From: Alkalicoccobacillus gibsonii
Lineage (GTDB): Bacteria > Bacillota > Bacilli > Bacillales > Bacillaceae_D
DNA length: 64,000 nucleotides
Assembly (NCBI RefSeq): GCF_016798245.1
Contig: NZ_JAEUZA010000001.1
Location: 852,221 to 916,220, forward strand
Direction of reading: 5' to 3'
Shown here: positions 1-8,526 of the stretch, piece after piece
Numbering within the stretch: position 1 is the stretch's first letter
Layout of the letters: each line of letters starts with the position of its first letter
Program-made: the position numbers and the translations under genes
The notes under the pieces: generated by a model
Told to the model about the DNA's origin: nothing
Database searches by the model: none
Seen by the model: the letters and a program-made list of their open reading frames with translations, nothing else

Positions 1-2672
1 TGACCGAGTTTGGATCCACCAATTGAACCGGCAATTCCTCCAAGAATTCCTCCAACAATAGTTCCCACACCAGGGAAGACGGAACCGACTAACGCACCGG
101 TGGCAGCACCACCAGCCATTCCTCCAAGAGCTCCACCTGCGACTGATGCTTTTTCTTCATCAGGGGCTCCCACAATTGCTGCAGCTGATAAACTGGTCCC
201 TAATAGAGGAATCCCTTTTAAGCCACTTGTCATCCATTTAGGGAAGAAGGAACGCTTAGGCATTTCAATTGTAGTGGCTTTAGGTCCACCTGTTGGCAGC
301 GTTGGCTGATTAGGATTTATTGGACCCGCACCTTTTCCATTTGGAACAAATGCAGAAAATAGACCGAATAGAGAAGCCCATTTACCTCCGCCCTTCGGAG
401 TTCCTGGCCCTTTAGGTGGTTTTGGCCCTTTACCTCCGAACGTTTTATTCCATATATCTTTTACGCCTTTTACGCCTCTTCCAAGTCCCACGGCTATATC
501 TTTAAAAGGCTTAAGCGCCATTAAAATCTTTCCAACAACTACTCCAGCAATTAAATTACCTAAGAATGCTGATGTATTAGCACCGTCTTGAACCCATTCC
601 TCTTTACCAATAACGTTTCCGACATTTGATTTAAGTGCGGTTACGTTAACATCCCATAATTTCTGCCCCAATCTCTTGGATAGATCAGCTGGATCAATTG
701 AATCTAGAAAACTATCAACAAACGAGCGACTTGCCATAGCTCCCGCAGTCACAAATTCATTATTCGACTCATCTTCTACTCCGAGCAAACCACGAATAAG
801 TCCACCCATGACACTTCCGTAAGTAGATCCAACAGACTCCGCCCCCGATATTAAACCAGGAGCTCCTTTATCTCTCCACCACGCAGCAAACTCTTCCTGG
901 ATATTCGGCCATACAATATCCCACCTAGCTTTAAGTGTTAGATCACGGTATTGTTCAAGCTCTTCAAATCGCTTCAATGCATTAGGATCATCTTTAAATC
1001 GTTCCTTCATTTCCGGAGTCATTTCACCTGGGAACAAAATACGTAGTTGATCACCAACAAATCCAAATGTTTTGCTCATTGGGTTCATGACGGCTTGTGC
1101 AAAGTTCTCTCCAGCTACTTGCATTTGTTTAGTCATATCAGTGATAACATAAGCATTCTCACTGCGCCACGAACGGAAGCTTTCTAAAGCAGGTTGAACT
1201 ACACTTGCAAGACCTGCTCCCCAAGGCATGATGATCGCATTATTCATGAATGACTTAACGCCAAGAAACAAGTTAGCCAGGTTGTCTGACATCTTGATCA
1301 TCATGTCATCAAAGCGTCCGAATTCTCTCGTCGCTTCTGGCCATATCTCAGAAATATCACGTCCGCTTTCAGCAAGACCCTCTAATTTTGCTCTTGAAGC
1401 ACCAGAAATAGCCCCCATCTCTTGAAGTGCTGCAGTAGCATCCCCAATAGGGCGACCATTTTGTAATCCGTCATATAAACGACCAACCCATAAGGAGACA
1501 TCCGCAAACGGCTTCTGTGTGCCAGCTGCGATATCCCCGACCAATTTCATTCCATCTCCTGCAGCTAAGGCTCCATCCGTAAAAATTTGAAGCACTCGAG
1601 ACGCTTCAAAAATCTCATCACGCGCAAAGGGTGTCTGTCCTGCGAATGAAATTAAATCATCTAGTCGTTGATCAGCTGCTTCCCTACTACCTAACAACGT
1701 CTCGAATGCTGTAGTCATGTTCTGACGATCAGCGGTAGCTCTTAACGGAGCAACAACACCACCGTAAGCACCGGCTCCTACACCTAACATAGCTCCAGTA
1801 CTCGAAGCCATTCCGCTCAGCTTTCGCAGCGGACGTGTAGCATAGTCAGCAATCTTAACAGTCATTGTAAACGTTCGGTTTAAATGGGAATTGGCATATC
1901 CGTAAATTTTACGTGCGCCTGGTGTGGCACGATCAATTAGTGATGCAGTCATTGCATAAGATCGCGCCAAGGTACTTCGAGCATGAGAGGACATTCGGTT
2001 AACTTGCGCTGTTAAGCGATCAAGTACACCAATGGTCGCTGTGTATCCTCTACCCAACGTCCGCTTAGCAAAGCTGTTTACTCGATTAATTACTTTAGTA
2101 GATTCATCTTTTGCTTGAATATTAAACTCGTAATTTCTACCGATCAGACTACGCTTGATTCGAGATGAGATACGTTCAGTAACAGCAGTGATTCGATCAC
2201 GTGCCGTAAAATTGACATCAACGGTTTTTGGTATCGCGCGATTTACCTTTGCTCTAATCTGATTGATTTTTCGATTGAGCTTTCTGTCATCTGCATCTAG
2301 GATAGTAACTCTGTTCTTGGGAAGAGCACGTTCAATCTTCTTATTAACAGAATCAACAGTCTTTACAAGCCCTTTCCCTTCGCCCAAAAGCATTGTGGTA
2401 TGCTGCTTTGGCGTGGCTTTAAGGCGCTTATTCGCCTGCTCTACAACTCGTTTAGTAGAGTCCTTTGCATTAAGATGCATCGTATGGTTATTGGACCGAT
2501 CTAATTGTTTATTGATCTTCGCCATTGCAGGAGTGATGCTATCAACCGCTCCAAGTTTTATACGATCTAATTTTTGCGCTAACGCCTCAGCCTTCTCCAA
2601 ACCACGTGTCATACGCTCAAGCTTTTTGGAGATGCGATCCTCTAGATCAAATTTAGCGGTAAACTTCGCCAT
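1..2672 (-). CDS. Phage tail tape measure protein, N-terminal part (runs off left edge)
   Basis: The reading frame is open for about 890 codons from ATG 2672 and continues beyond position 1, so the C-terminus is missing. The first ~270 residues are charged and rich in repeated 'R-x-x-[AS]-x-x-I-[DT]-R' type heptads, as in PBSX XkdO-like tape measures. They are followed by an Ala/Gly-rich helical region and, near the window edge, glycine-rich hydrophobic stretches. A tape measure sets tail length and threads the tail tube. It lies directly after the tail chaperone gene, which is the standard order. The SD sequence AAAGGAGGG precedes the ATG. Confidence 0.9.
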   Translation of the reverse strand, partial: MAKFTAKFDLEDRISKKLERMTRGLEKAEALAQKLDRIKLGAVDSITPAMAKINKQLDRSNNHTMHLNAKDSTKRVVEQANKRLKATPKQHTTMLLGEGKGLVKTVDSVNKKIERALPKNRVTILDADDRKLNRKINQIRAKVNRAIPKTVDVNFTARDRITAVTERISSRIKRSLIGRNYEFNIQAKDESTKVINRVNSFAKRTLGRGYTATIGVLDRLTAQVNRMSSHARSTLARSYAMTASLIDRATPGARKIYGYANSHLNRTFTMTVKIADYATRPLRKLSGMASSTGAMLGVGAGAYGGVVAPLRATADRQNMTTAFETLLGSREAADQRLDDLISFAGQTPFARDEIFEASRVLQIFTDGALAAGDGMKLVGDIAAGTQKPFADVSLWVGRLYDGLQNGRPIGDATAALQEMGAISGASRAKLEGLAESGRDISEIWPEATREFGRFDDMMIKMSDNLANLFLGVKSFMNNAIIMPWGAGLASVVQPALESFRSWRSENAYVITDMTKQMQVAGENFAQAVMNPMSKTFGFVGDQLRILFPGEMTPEMKERFKDDPNALKRFEELEQYRDLTLKARWDIVWPNIQEEFAAWWRDKGAPGLISGAESVGSTYGSVMGGLIRGLLGVEDESNNEFVTAGAMASRSFVDSFLDSIDPADLSKRLGQKLWDVNVTALKSNVGNVIGKEEWVQDGANTSAFLGNLIAGVVVGKILMALKPFKDIAVGLGRGVKGVKDIWNKTFGGKGPKPPKGPGTPKGGGKWASLFGLFSAFVPNGKGAGPINPNQPTLPTGGPKATTIEMPKRSFFPKWMTSGLKGIPLLGTSLSAAAIVGAPDEEKASVAGGALGGMAGGAATGALVGSVFPGVGTIVGGILGGIAGSIGGSKLG

Positions 2673-2690
2673 TGTTTGCCCTCCTTTCTT

Positions 2691-2882
2691 CTAGCTTCTA
2701 GCCATTTCTTTTCTCTCTTTTTCCTTTTGCTCCATTTCAATAGACAGTGAAGCAAAAACAAATGCCTTTCTTTTCTTGTCACCAGTCAATACACTGAAGA
2801 CCTCAGAGGGATCCCATCCTTTCACCATTAACATGTAATGTGAAAAGACGGCATCTTTATCCCCTGACTTAATTAGTTTTTT
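2691..2882 (-). CDS. Frameshift extension of tail assembly chaperone (T part of G-T)
   Basis: Shifting -1 at the heptamer AAAAAAC (2876-2882) opens a frame that adds 61 residues (starting LIKSGDKDAV, ending KEMARS) and stops at TAG 2691, 18 bases before the tape measure start. This gives a 227-residue fusion of the 166-residue protein upstream. There is no start codon with an SD for this segment, so frameshifting is the natural way to express it. The chaperone pair of this kind coats the tape measure during tail assembly; that role is known for lambda G/GT and inferred here. Confidence 0.85.
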   Translation of the reverse strand, partial: KKLIKSGDKDAVFSHYMLMVKGWDPSEVFSVLTGDKKRKAFVFASLSIEMEQKEKERKEMARS

Positions 2883-3373
2883 GCTGCTTCTTCATCCTGT
2901 ACATCTTCAGACTCTTCGCCATAACCGTTAACTAACATTGCCCGGTCAATCCAGTTGCTGTACTCCCCACCGATTGAAAGCATTTTTTTAGCAGCAGTAA
3001 TCGCATCTTGAGTACCGTAGGATTTCAGAATTTTTGCATCTGAAAATTTAGGATAGATAGTGGATTCGACCGCAATTGCTGCTGAAAAACGTTCGTTATC
3101 AAAGTCTTTTTGACCACGACGTTTACCTTTTGTGATTGTTTTCGTATGGAATTTTTGTAAATCCTCAATGCGCTCGGTAGAGATTGCTTGGAAAACAAAA
3201 GGAATTGGTTCTCCATTTTGATCTTTAAAACGACGAGTAATAATAGCTTTTTCTTTCGGTGCCTTAGCTTCATTACCTGATAAGAAGAAAGACATATCAT
3301 ATAAATCCGTTTCCTCTTCTCTTGTTTCTACATCTACGCTTACCTTGTAACCTTGATCTTCAGTCATATTCAA
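2873..3373 (-). CDS. Tail assembly chaperone, short form (XkdN-like)
   Basis: A 166-residue acidic protein located between tail tube and tape measure genes. It corresponds in position and size to PBSX XkdN. It ends DEEAAKN-stop with the slippery heptamer at the last codons, so two products are expected: this one and a 227-residue fusion. The start is either TTG 3373 (5 bases after AAAGGAG) or ATG 3367 (11 bases after it). Function is assigned from gene order plus the frameshift, not from a strong motif. Confidence 0.85.
   Translation of the reverse strand: MNMTEDQGYKVSVDVETREEETDLYDMSFFLSGNEAKAPKEKAIITRRFKDQNGEPIPFVFQAISTERIEDLQKFHTKTITKGKRRGQKDFDNERFSAAIAVESTIYPKFSDAKILKSYGTQDAITAAKKMLSIGGEYSNWIDRAMLVNGYGEESEDVQDEEAAKN
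2876..2882 (-). promoter_or_regulatory. Programmed -1 frameshift slippery heptamer AAAAAAC
   Basis: In the zero frame the codons are GCA AAA AAC TAA, so the heptamer A AAA AAC is correctly phased (X XXY YYZ) and lies immediately before the stop codon of the short chaperone. Slippage there gives the 61-residue extension. Location between tube and tape measure genes is exactly where tailed phages keep this signal. Confidence 0.85.
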
Positions 3374-3407
3374 TCATGCTCCTTTTATTTGGGTTTAGTT
3401 TTAATAT

Positions 3408-3430
3408 AAAAAAGGGCCGAAGCCCTTTTA
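3408..3430 (-). terminator. Rho-independent terminator with TTCG loop inside the structural operon
   Basis: The minus-strand transcript reads AAAAGGGC-TTCG-GCCC followed by six U. It follows the tail tube stop codon by two bases and precedes the chaperone gene, so it should reduce, not abolish, downstream transcription. Confidence 0.8.
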
Positions 3431-3431
3431 A

Positions 3432-3878
3432 TTAACGAAATGTATTTGATAAACCTTGTGGCATATCAAAGTCATCGAATGTGAATGGCACTTCTTCCTC
3501 AAGACCCTCTGATTCAACATCCAAATTAGCAATTCGTACAGAATCAATATTCACATCAAACAGGGTCACACGTTGAGTACCTCGGCGCGCTCCTTTGTCG
3601 TCATTCACGACTTCAACCGTGAAGTACTCGTCAATACCAGTACGCTTGTAATCAACCATCATTTTAACGAATTGAGAAGTGACTTTATGAAGAGTCATAG
3701 TACCTGAACCACTGGCACCAAGTGTCTTATTTCCCGACATGACACGTCCTAAAATCTTCTTTTGAGTTTTTTCTTTCTCAACGTTCGCTTCAATATTGGT
3801 TACTTGAGCAAGTTCTTGTCCATTCCAAAATACTCGCCCCTCTTTACCACTAACAATATTTTGCGCTTTAAATGTCAA
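3432..3878 (-). CDS. xkdM: Phage tail tube (core) protein, XkdM family
   Basis: A 148-residue protein directly after the sheath gene, with the usual size and order of the myovirus tail tube protein. Residues near the N-terminus (NIVSGKEGRVFWNGQELAQV) and the mid-protein 'GSGTMTLHK' strand pattern are typical of the XkdM/YqbM family. Rings of this protein form the inner tube that the sheath contracts around. A strong hairpin terminator follows at once, which suggests that its mRNA is more abundant than that of the chaperone downstream. Confidence 0.9.
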   Translation of the reverse strand: MTFKAQNIVSGKEGRVFWNGQELAQVTNIEANVEKEKTQKKILGRVMSGNKTLGASGSGTMTLHKVTSQFVKMMVDYKRTGIDEYFTVEVVNDDKGARRGTQRVTLFDVNIDSVRIANLDVESEGLEEEVPFTFDDFDMPQGLSNTFR

Positions 3879-5201
3879 TTAGCTCACCTCCACATCAAGA
3901 TATACTTTTTCAACTGAATCCACAGGTTGTACAGCGATTTTTACCATCACACTATCACCAGACATTAGAGACACAACAACATCCTCTTCAGGGTCGAAGT
4001 TTTGGATTGCCCCAGCTGCTTGCAACTCATTCATGTACTGAACAATCCCTGTACGGATGATAGACTCTCCATCCTCGTTACCAGGAATATCTGCTCCACC
4101 TTGCTTGGCTTGAAGGATGATCGCTTTAATACCAGAACGTAAATCATTGTTAATCGCATCGATGATACGAACAATTTTGTTCTTAGCGAATTTCCCTTTT
4201 GCAGCAGAGTTCAAGTCTTGTTCGACACTAACTGTGCGATCTGAGGGATCAAACGTGAAGATAAACTCGCCATTCTTCAAGCGCTTGATGATTTCAGCAT
4301 TATCTAAACGAACTGAAACGTCTGCTGCACCTTCGTAAACAACAGATGTTAGAGCTTGTAAAGTGCTCGCTCCAGCCGTTGCACCGGCGACCCATGCGGT
4401 AGCTTCCGGATTAGTTAAAACTCGTCCAGCGTCTAACTGGACACTGCTCGTGACGTTGATAATGCCTTCATATGAGCCGTCATAGTCAGCGATAACACCC
4501 TGCACTTTAATGCCGACATCTTCGCGCATACGACGGATAAATGAGGCTGCAGTAACCTTCAACGCTTCATCAGCCACAGGAAAAGCGACTGTATTGAAGC
4601 TTTCAGTTTCAAGCGCAGATAGAAATCCTGCATATGCTTGTGGCGTGACAACTCCATCAGACCCACCTTGCAAATAGATACCAACAGTCGGATCTAATGA
4701 ACCGGTACCACGAAACTCAACGTAGGCATTTGATTGTAAATCGGCAGCAGAAGCAACCGTTTGACGTTCCACCTGAGCCTCATCAAAGAATGTCTCTACA
4801 TCAAATAATTCGCTATCCAATACGTTCGGAGATACACGAATCATGATACTTTCACCCTTTTTCCCTCCGTAGATTGCAGATACAGAAGAATCAGGACCAA
4901 TTGAACCAGTAGCTTTCTGTCCATCATTCAAACGATATACAAGTACGGTATTACTACGTTTCTTTGCTTCACGCACAAGAAACATACTCGGATCAGATAA
5001 ACTTACACCAAGCTTGTTGATCGCATCTGCATCGCTAGAAACTTCAATGATCTTGTTAGGTACACCCCACGATAAGATCACCGGCAGTGCAGCACGACCT
5101 CGGTCGCTACCACTAATACGCGTTTGGGCCTTCTCTGTAAAACGTGTGTAAATCCCTGGACGCGTCTTCTCAACACCAGGTTGAAATGTTCCACCATTCA
5201 T
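3879..5201 (-). CDS. xkdK: Phage tail sheath protein, XkdK family
   Basis: A 440-residue protein. The N-terminus 'GGTFQPGVEKTRPGIYTRF' and the C-terminal domain are typical of PBSX-type contractile sheath proteins, which form the outer tail tube that shortens on injection. Its presence classifies the phage as a myovirus type. The start ATG overlaps the stop of the preceding gene (TAATG), and it ends right before the tube gene. Confidence 0.93.
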   Translation of the reverse strand: MNGGTFQPGVEKTRPGIYTRFTEKAQTRISGSDRGRAALPVILSWGVPNKIIEVSSDADAINKLGVSLSDPSMFLVREAKKRSNTVLVYRLNDGQKATGSIGPDSSVSAIYGGKKGESIMIRVSPNVLDSELFDVETFFDEAQVERQTVASAADLQSNAYVEFRGTGSLDPTVGIYLQGGSDGVVTPQAYAGFLSALETESFNTVAFPVADEALKVTAASFIRRMREDVGIKVQGVIADYDGSYEGIINVTSSVQLDAGRVLTNPEATAWVAGATAGASTLQALTSVVYEGAADVSVRLDNAEIIKRLKNGEFIFTFDPSDRTVSVEQDLNSAAKGKFAKNKIVRIIDAINNDLRSGIKAIILQAKQGGADIPGNEDGESIIRTGIVQYMNELQAAGAIQNFDPEEDVVVSLMSGDSVMVKIAVQPVDSVEKVYLDVEVS

Positions 5202-5482
5202 TACGCTTTCGCCTCCTTGCTAAGATCACGAGCTAGAAACTCATCAACTCGTTTTCTTGCATCAGTTTTTGTAATCTGTAAATCTTTGCAATCAAAAAGA
5301 GCACCATCGAAAACCTCTGGATTGACTCCAAATGCTTCTCGACAATGCTCTCTTAATTGATGAATGTGGTACTTTGGTTCATCTGGTTGAATCGGTTCAG
5401 GTTCTGTTTGAATTAACGCCTTTGCCTCAACCAAATCTTCCTTGGTCACAGCTTTATTTTTACTCGAAGCTCTATTACTCAC
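5201..5482 (-). CDS. Phage protein of unknown function between tail terminator and sheath
   Basis: A 93-residue charged protein with a central helix-rich segment (HIHQLREHCREAFGVNPEVFDGA). Small proteins at this point of PBSX-like maps have no firm role. It is coupled on both sides: it starts within the end of the preceding gene and its stop overlaps the sheath start. I do not recognise a domain. Confidence 0.75.
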   Translation of the reverse strand: MSNRASSKNKAVTKEDLVEAKALIQTEPEPIQPDEPKYHIHQLREHCREAFGVNPEVFDGALFDCKDLQITKTDARKRVDEFLARDLSKEAKA

Positions 5483-5939
5483 TTTTCATACCTCCTTCTA
5501 GGGTAAAATTCTCGATATTCACGTAGTCAGGACGCACATATTGGTAGTTACTCGACCATTGAAAGACCATAGTTGACGATAATCCATCTCCTGGGCGTAC
5601 ATCAATACTGCTAATTCGAACAAAATTGTCGATTTCTTCGCCGTTATCGTCAATCATAGGCAAATACATTCTATTTCGTTCGCATTCGTCATGAAGCGAT
5701 TGTGCGACGCTCACAGCTAAAGGCTGATTATTATGAAACAATTTGAGATTAAGCGTATATGACTTTGAGTAGGTACTGAGCGAAAATGCCCCACCACCAA
5801 ATGAGGTTAAGGGTGGTACATAAACAGAAGGTACCTTAAAATCTTGCGGTACCTCATTCACATAGACGGTTGACGGGAAGTGTTCCAGAAGGAACCGGAC
5901 AATTGCTGCAACTTCTGGGTGCAATGCGGTCTCATTCAT
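5475..5939 (-). CDS. Phage tail terminator-like protein (XkdJ position)
   Basis: A 154-residue protein between the HK97-gp10-like gene and the sheath region, the position of XkdJ/YqbJ. Sequence pattern (N-terminal helix, then alternating strands with 'VPSVYVPP' and a conserved aromatic C-terminal strand) suits a tail terminator/neck protein. The start overlaps the previous gene by 4 bases. Confidence 0.7.
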   Translation of the reverse strand: MNETALHPEVAAIVRFLLEHFPSTVYVNEVPQDFKVPSVYVPPLTSFGGGAFSLSTYSKSYTLNLKLFHNNQPLAVSVAQSLHDECERNRMYLPMIDDNGEEIDNFVRISSIDVRPGDGLSSTMVFQWSSNYQYVRPDYVNIENFTLEGGMKSE

Positions 5940-6457
5940 GCTCTACCCTCAAATGTGCTGTCGATCCATCCTTGCAGCTTCTTTTCCAAAGACCGTTCAA
6001 ACATCTTCTGAAAGATGAAATTCGCATTATCCCAGTAGCCGGTACCGTCCACCCATTTGATCTTAAGCAACATCCCTTCTTTACTAGAAGGATCGTAAAT
6101 GAAATGACCGTTGGTCCAGCGACCTGGTACCCACCAACGATCCTTACCGCTACTTGGATCAACTGTAAAGTGGCCATCGTTAACGAAAGAAGCGTATTCA
6201 ACGTTAGTCCCGATCTCTAAGGTTAATCCACCATTGCTGATGGACCACACGTTGTCAGAATCACCTTTACCAAAGCTATTTAACAAGCGTCTGGTATCAA
6301 CAGTCTTTGTACGGATGATTTCGTTTTGTATCTCATCCAAGAACTGAAATGCAGCTGCTTCTCCCCATAGCTTTATTTCTTCTTTCACACCTGACTTTGC
6401 TGCCTTTTTTGCGCTATTGATAAACTTGTCTAACCCCGCAAATCCCTTCTTACTCAT
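5936..6457 (-). CDS. HK97 gp10-like neck protein (XkdI position)
   Basis: A 173-residue basic protein. The Lys/Ala-rich N-terminal helix, 'TVDTRRLLNSF' and the following 'GTNVEYASFVNDGHF' are the hallmark of the HK97 gp10/XkdI family, in which this 'YA..v..G' motif recurs. These proteins link head connector and tail. Overlaps both neighbours by 4 bases, implying coupled translation. Confidence 0.85.
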   Translation of the reverse strand: MSKKGFAGLDKFINSAKKAAKSGVKEEIKLWGEAAAFQFLDEIQNEIIRTKTVDTRRLLNSFGKGDSDNVWSISNGGLTLEIGTNVEYASFVNDGHFTVDPSSGKDRWWVPGRWTNGHFIYDPSSKEGMLLKIKWVDGTGYWDNANFIFQKMFERSLEKKLQGWIDSTFEGRA

Positions 6458-6798
6458 AACGCATCACTCCTTGTTGCCGTCACAATGATATGATGCCCCC
6501 TAACGTCTTTAGGTTGTTGCAGCTTATAGGTAGCACCAGACCATTTAACTGTGTCGTTTAACTTAATGTCGGTCCCCGCTGGGAAGGTCACCCTCATACG
6601 TTGCACAAAGGTTGTGTGTGGCTGCCCTTGTACAACGTCCTGTGTAAGCTCTTGAAAGTAACAAGGAACACCGGTATAAACTGGCTCCTCTGCAGACTGA
6701 TTCGGTTGTTCAATTTCAATACCGTAACTCTTCTTGGGAGCTACGGCAACCAAGCGAAACACATCGCATGTATGAACAAGAAAATTCTCTAAGCTCAT
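6454..6798 (-). CDS. Phage head closure/stopper-like protein (XkdH/YqbH type)
   Basis: A 114-residue, strand-rich protein between the connector (DUF3199-like) and gp10-like genes, matching the head closure protein of PBSX-like phages in size and order. It includes 'MRVTFPAGTDIKLNDTVKWSGATYKL', a beta-barrel pattern seen in head-tail joining proteins. Function inferred mostly from position. Confidence 0.75.
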   Translation of the reverse strand: MSLENFLVHTCDVFRLVAVAPKKSYGIEIEQPNQSAEEPVYTGVPCYFQELTQDVVQGQPHTTFVQRMRVTFPAGTDIKLNDTVKWSGATYKLQQPKDVRGHHIIVTATRSDAL

Positions 6799-7184
6799 AA
6801 TGGACGCATCCTGAATCTGGGTTTATTCTCTACTGGAATAGGTAGAACGATATAATCGCGCAGCAAGATTGATAGATCCGGCTTTCTGATAGTTTCCCCA
6901 TCCGCTAGCGTGTACGAATAGTTTTCGAATCTCTCAGATTTATAACCTTTTGTGAGAGATTCATCAGAATTATACAGCGCATAAAACTGAGCCAACTTAC
7001 AAAGAGCGAGCTTCACCTTATGAGGAAGCGGATCATACAACTCTTTATCTGAGAAATCATGGCCAACAATGTTCTCCACCTCAACGGTTGCTTCAAGAAT
7101 GTCGTTTATAAGCTGCTCATCCGCTCGCTTTTTTACCTTCGCAAACACTGAGTATGCTCGAACGTCCTCTGGAGTAACCAACAT
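6795..7184 (-). CDS. Head-tail adaptor (YqbG/DUF3199-like)
   Basis: A 129-residue helical protein beginning MLVTPEDVRAYS, with conserved 'ANDIxEATVEVENIVGHDF'-like helices, as in connector proteins of the gp6/gp15/YqbG group that dock under the portal. Located right after the capsid and YqbF-like genes. Overlaps the next gene's start by 4 bases. Confidence 0.8.
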   Translation of the reverse strand: MLVTPEDVRAYSVFAKVKKRADEQLINDILEATVEVENIVGHDFSDKELYDPLPHKVKLALCKLAQFYALYNSDESLTKGYKSERFENYSYTLADGETIRKPDLSILLRDYIVLPIPVENKPRFRMRPL

Positions 7185-7552
7185 TACTCAAGACCCGCTT
7201 CTTGTGCGATCTCCTGCAACTTGAGAATTAAGGCGACACGCTCTTGAGCGTTTTTAGCTTGGCCAGGATCACCATTAAGGGATTGAATAATCTCCTCTTG
7301 TTCAGCTTGTTTCAACTTCAATAGTTCTTTCTCGGTGTAAAGCGCAGGAAGATCAATCTCATCACTGCCGTTGGGAGGTGGATGGTCCTCCTCATCCTTA
7401 CTTAAGTCTGAATTGATGATTTTAAAATAACCTGTAGCTTCGGCTTCTAGCGCTTCAGCTTCGTCATCAATTTCAATAAACGGGTTACGAGCTGTCGCTT
7501 GCACCGAACCAGAATAGGAAAGTGCGTTAATTAGTTTTAATGTATAAGGCAT
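7184..7552 (-). CDS. YqbF-like phage protein with C-terminal HeH/LEM-like helices
   Basis: A 122-residue acidic protein. The N-terminal ~50 residues (strand-rich, ending 'EALEAEATGYFKII') resemble the N-terminal domain of YqbF. A Pro/Asp linker follows, and the C-terminal ~45 residues (YTEKELLKLKQAEQEEIIQ) look like an HeH/LEM-type two-helix unit. Such proteins sit after the capsid gene in PBSX-like phages; their role is unknown. Confidence 0.7.
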   Translation of the reverse strand: MPYTLKLINALSYSGSVQATARNPFIEIDDEAEALEAEATGYFKIINSDLSKDEEDHPPPNGSDEIDLPALYTEKELLKLKQAEQEEIIQSLNGDPGQAKNAQERVALILKLQEIAQEAGLE

Positions 7553-7570
7553 TAACTACTGACCCCCCTA

Positions 7571-8497
7571 TTATTTAAGCCCCGTGATGAGTACGGCAGC
7601 ATCTTTTTCCTCGATAATGTTGTCATAATCAAGGTGTACAACATAAAAGCGCTTGTCTTTCATGATTGCTTCCTGTCCTTCAGTGGTCTTGCGGATACGC
7701 ATATCGTAAGTGTTTACTACGATTAAGTTCTTTGGATTCGTAAGAATCATTGAATCTGCTGGCATACGTGGAACAGGAATAAAAGGCGTACTACCTGGTG
7801 CTTTCATAATTGAATCAGAAATACCGCCACCATTAGAAATACTCTGGGTCAACAAGTATTGCTCCCATTTTTGAATGAAGGACGGTGCTGCTAACCAACG
7901 TAAAGTACCGTTGTTAAATTTATCAGGCATAGCAGCAAGAGCGCTATAGAACACATCAAGATTCACTGCACCAGCATTAACTTGACTACGATCGACTACA
8001 TGAGAATCATTTTGCAACTGTTTTAACCAGCCATTATTGATCTTCAAGAAGTCGTAATCCTCCGTCCCTTCCTCAATATCTTCATCACCGTTAAGGTATA
8101 AGTCCTCAAGGTCAATCCCTAATTGAGTAGTCATCAAGTTTGTGATTTTTCCTTCAAGTTGCTCACCCTCGATATTCTCACGTAATGACTCTTCAGTAAT
8201 TTCCCAAGGCAAGCGGACAGCTTTAGTTGCATATTCAACCTTGGCAAATTTAGGCTTCTTACGGTACCCATCATCAGTATCCTCTACCTTTTTACGTAGA
8301 ATACGAGAATCAATACCGATCTTATCAATTTCACCTGTGCGAGCCCTACGAGTCTCTTTGCGAATTACATTACCTAATGCAGTGGCTTCAAATGTTTGCT
8401 GCAAAAATTGGGAAGCTTGTTCAGGCTGAAGCAACCCTGAACTAATACCTCCTGTTGTAAGTGTTCCTTCTTTCATTAAATCTCTGTTAGTCGGCAC
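7571..8497 (-). CDS. xkdG: Phage major capsid protein, XkdG family
   Basis: A 308-residue HK97-fold-type capsid protein: N-terminal delta region, then 'TGEIDKIGIDSRILRKK...' P-domain strands and the 'AAPSFIQKWEQYL' helix common to XkdG. It starts with GTG 8497, eight bases after a strong AAGGAGG. It follows the XkdF-like gene, which carries protease/scaffold functions, as expected. Confidence 0.92.
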   Translation of the reverse strand: MPTNRDLMKEGTLTTGGISSGLLQPEQASQFLQQTFEATALGNVIRKETRRARTGEIDKIGIDSRILRKKVEDTDDGYRKKPKFAKVEYATKAVRLPWEITEESLRENIEGEQLEGKITNLMTTQLGIDLEDLYLNGDEDIEEGTEDYDFLKINNGWLKQLQNDSHVVDRSQVNAGAVNLDVFYSALAAMPDKFNNGTLRWLAAPSFIQKWEQYLLTQSISNGGGISDSIMKAPGSTPFIPVPRMPADSMILTNPKNLIVVNTYDMRIRKTTEGQEAIMKDKRFYVVHLDYDNIIEEKDAAVLITGLK

Positions 8498-8526
8498 TTG
8501 CCATTCCTCCTTGGAATGAGTGGTCC

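Noticed and set aside
10-309. Plus-strand Pro-rich 99-codon frame at the left edge
   Set aside because: Antisense shadow of the Gly/Ala-rich tape measure sequence; no SD and no independent support.
2263-2694. Plus-strand 143-codon frame
   Set aside because: Antisense to the tape measure N-terminus, whose minus-strand frame has SD and context.
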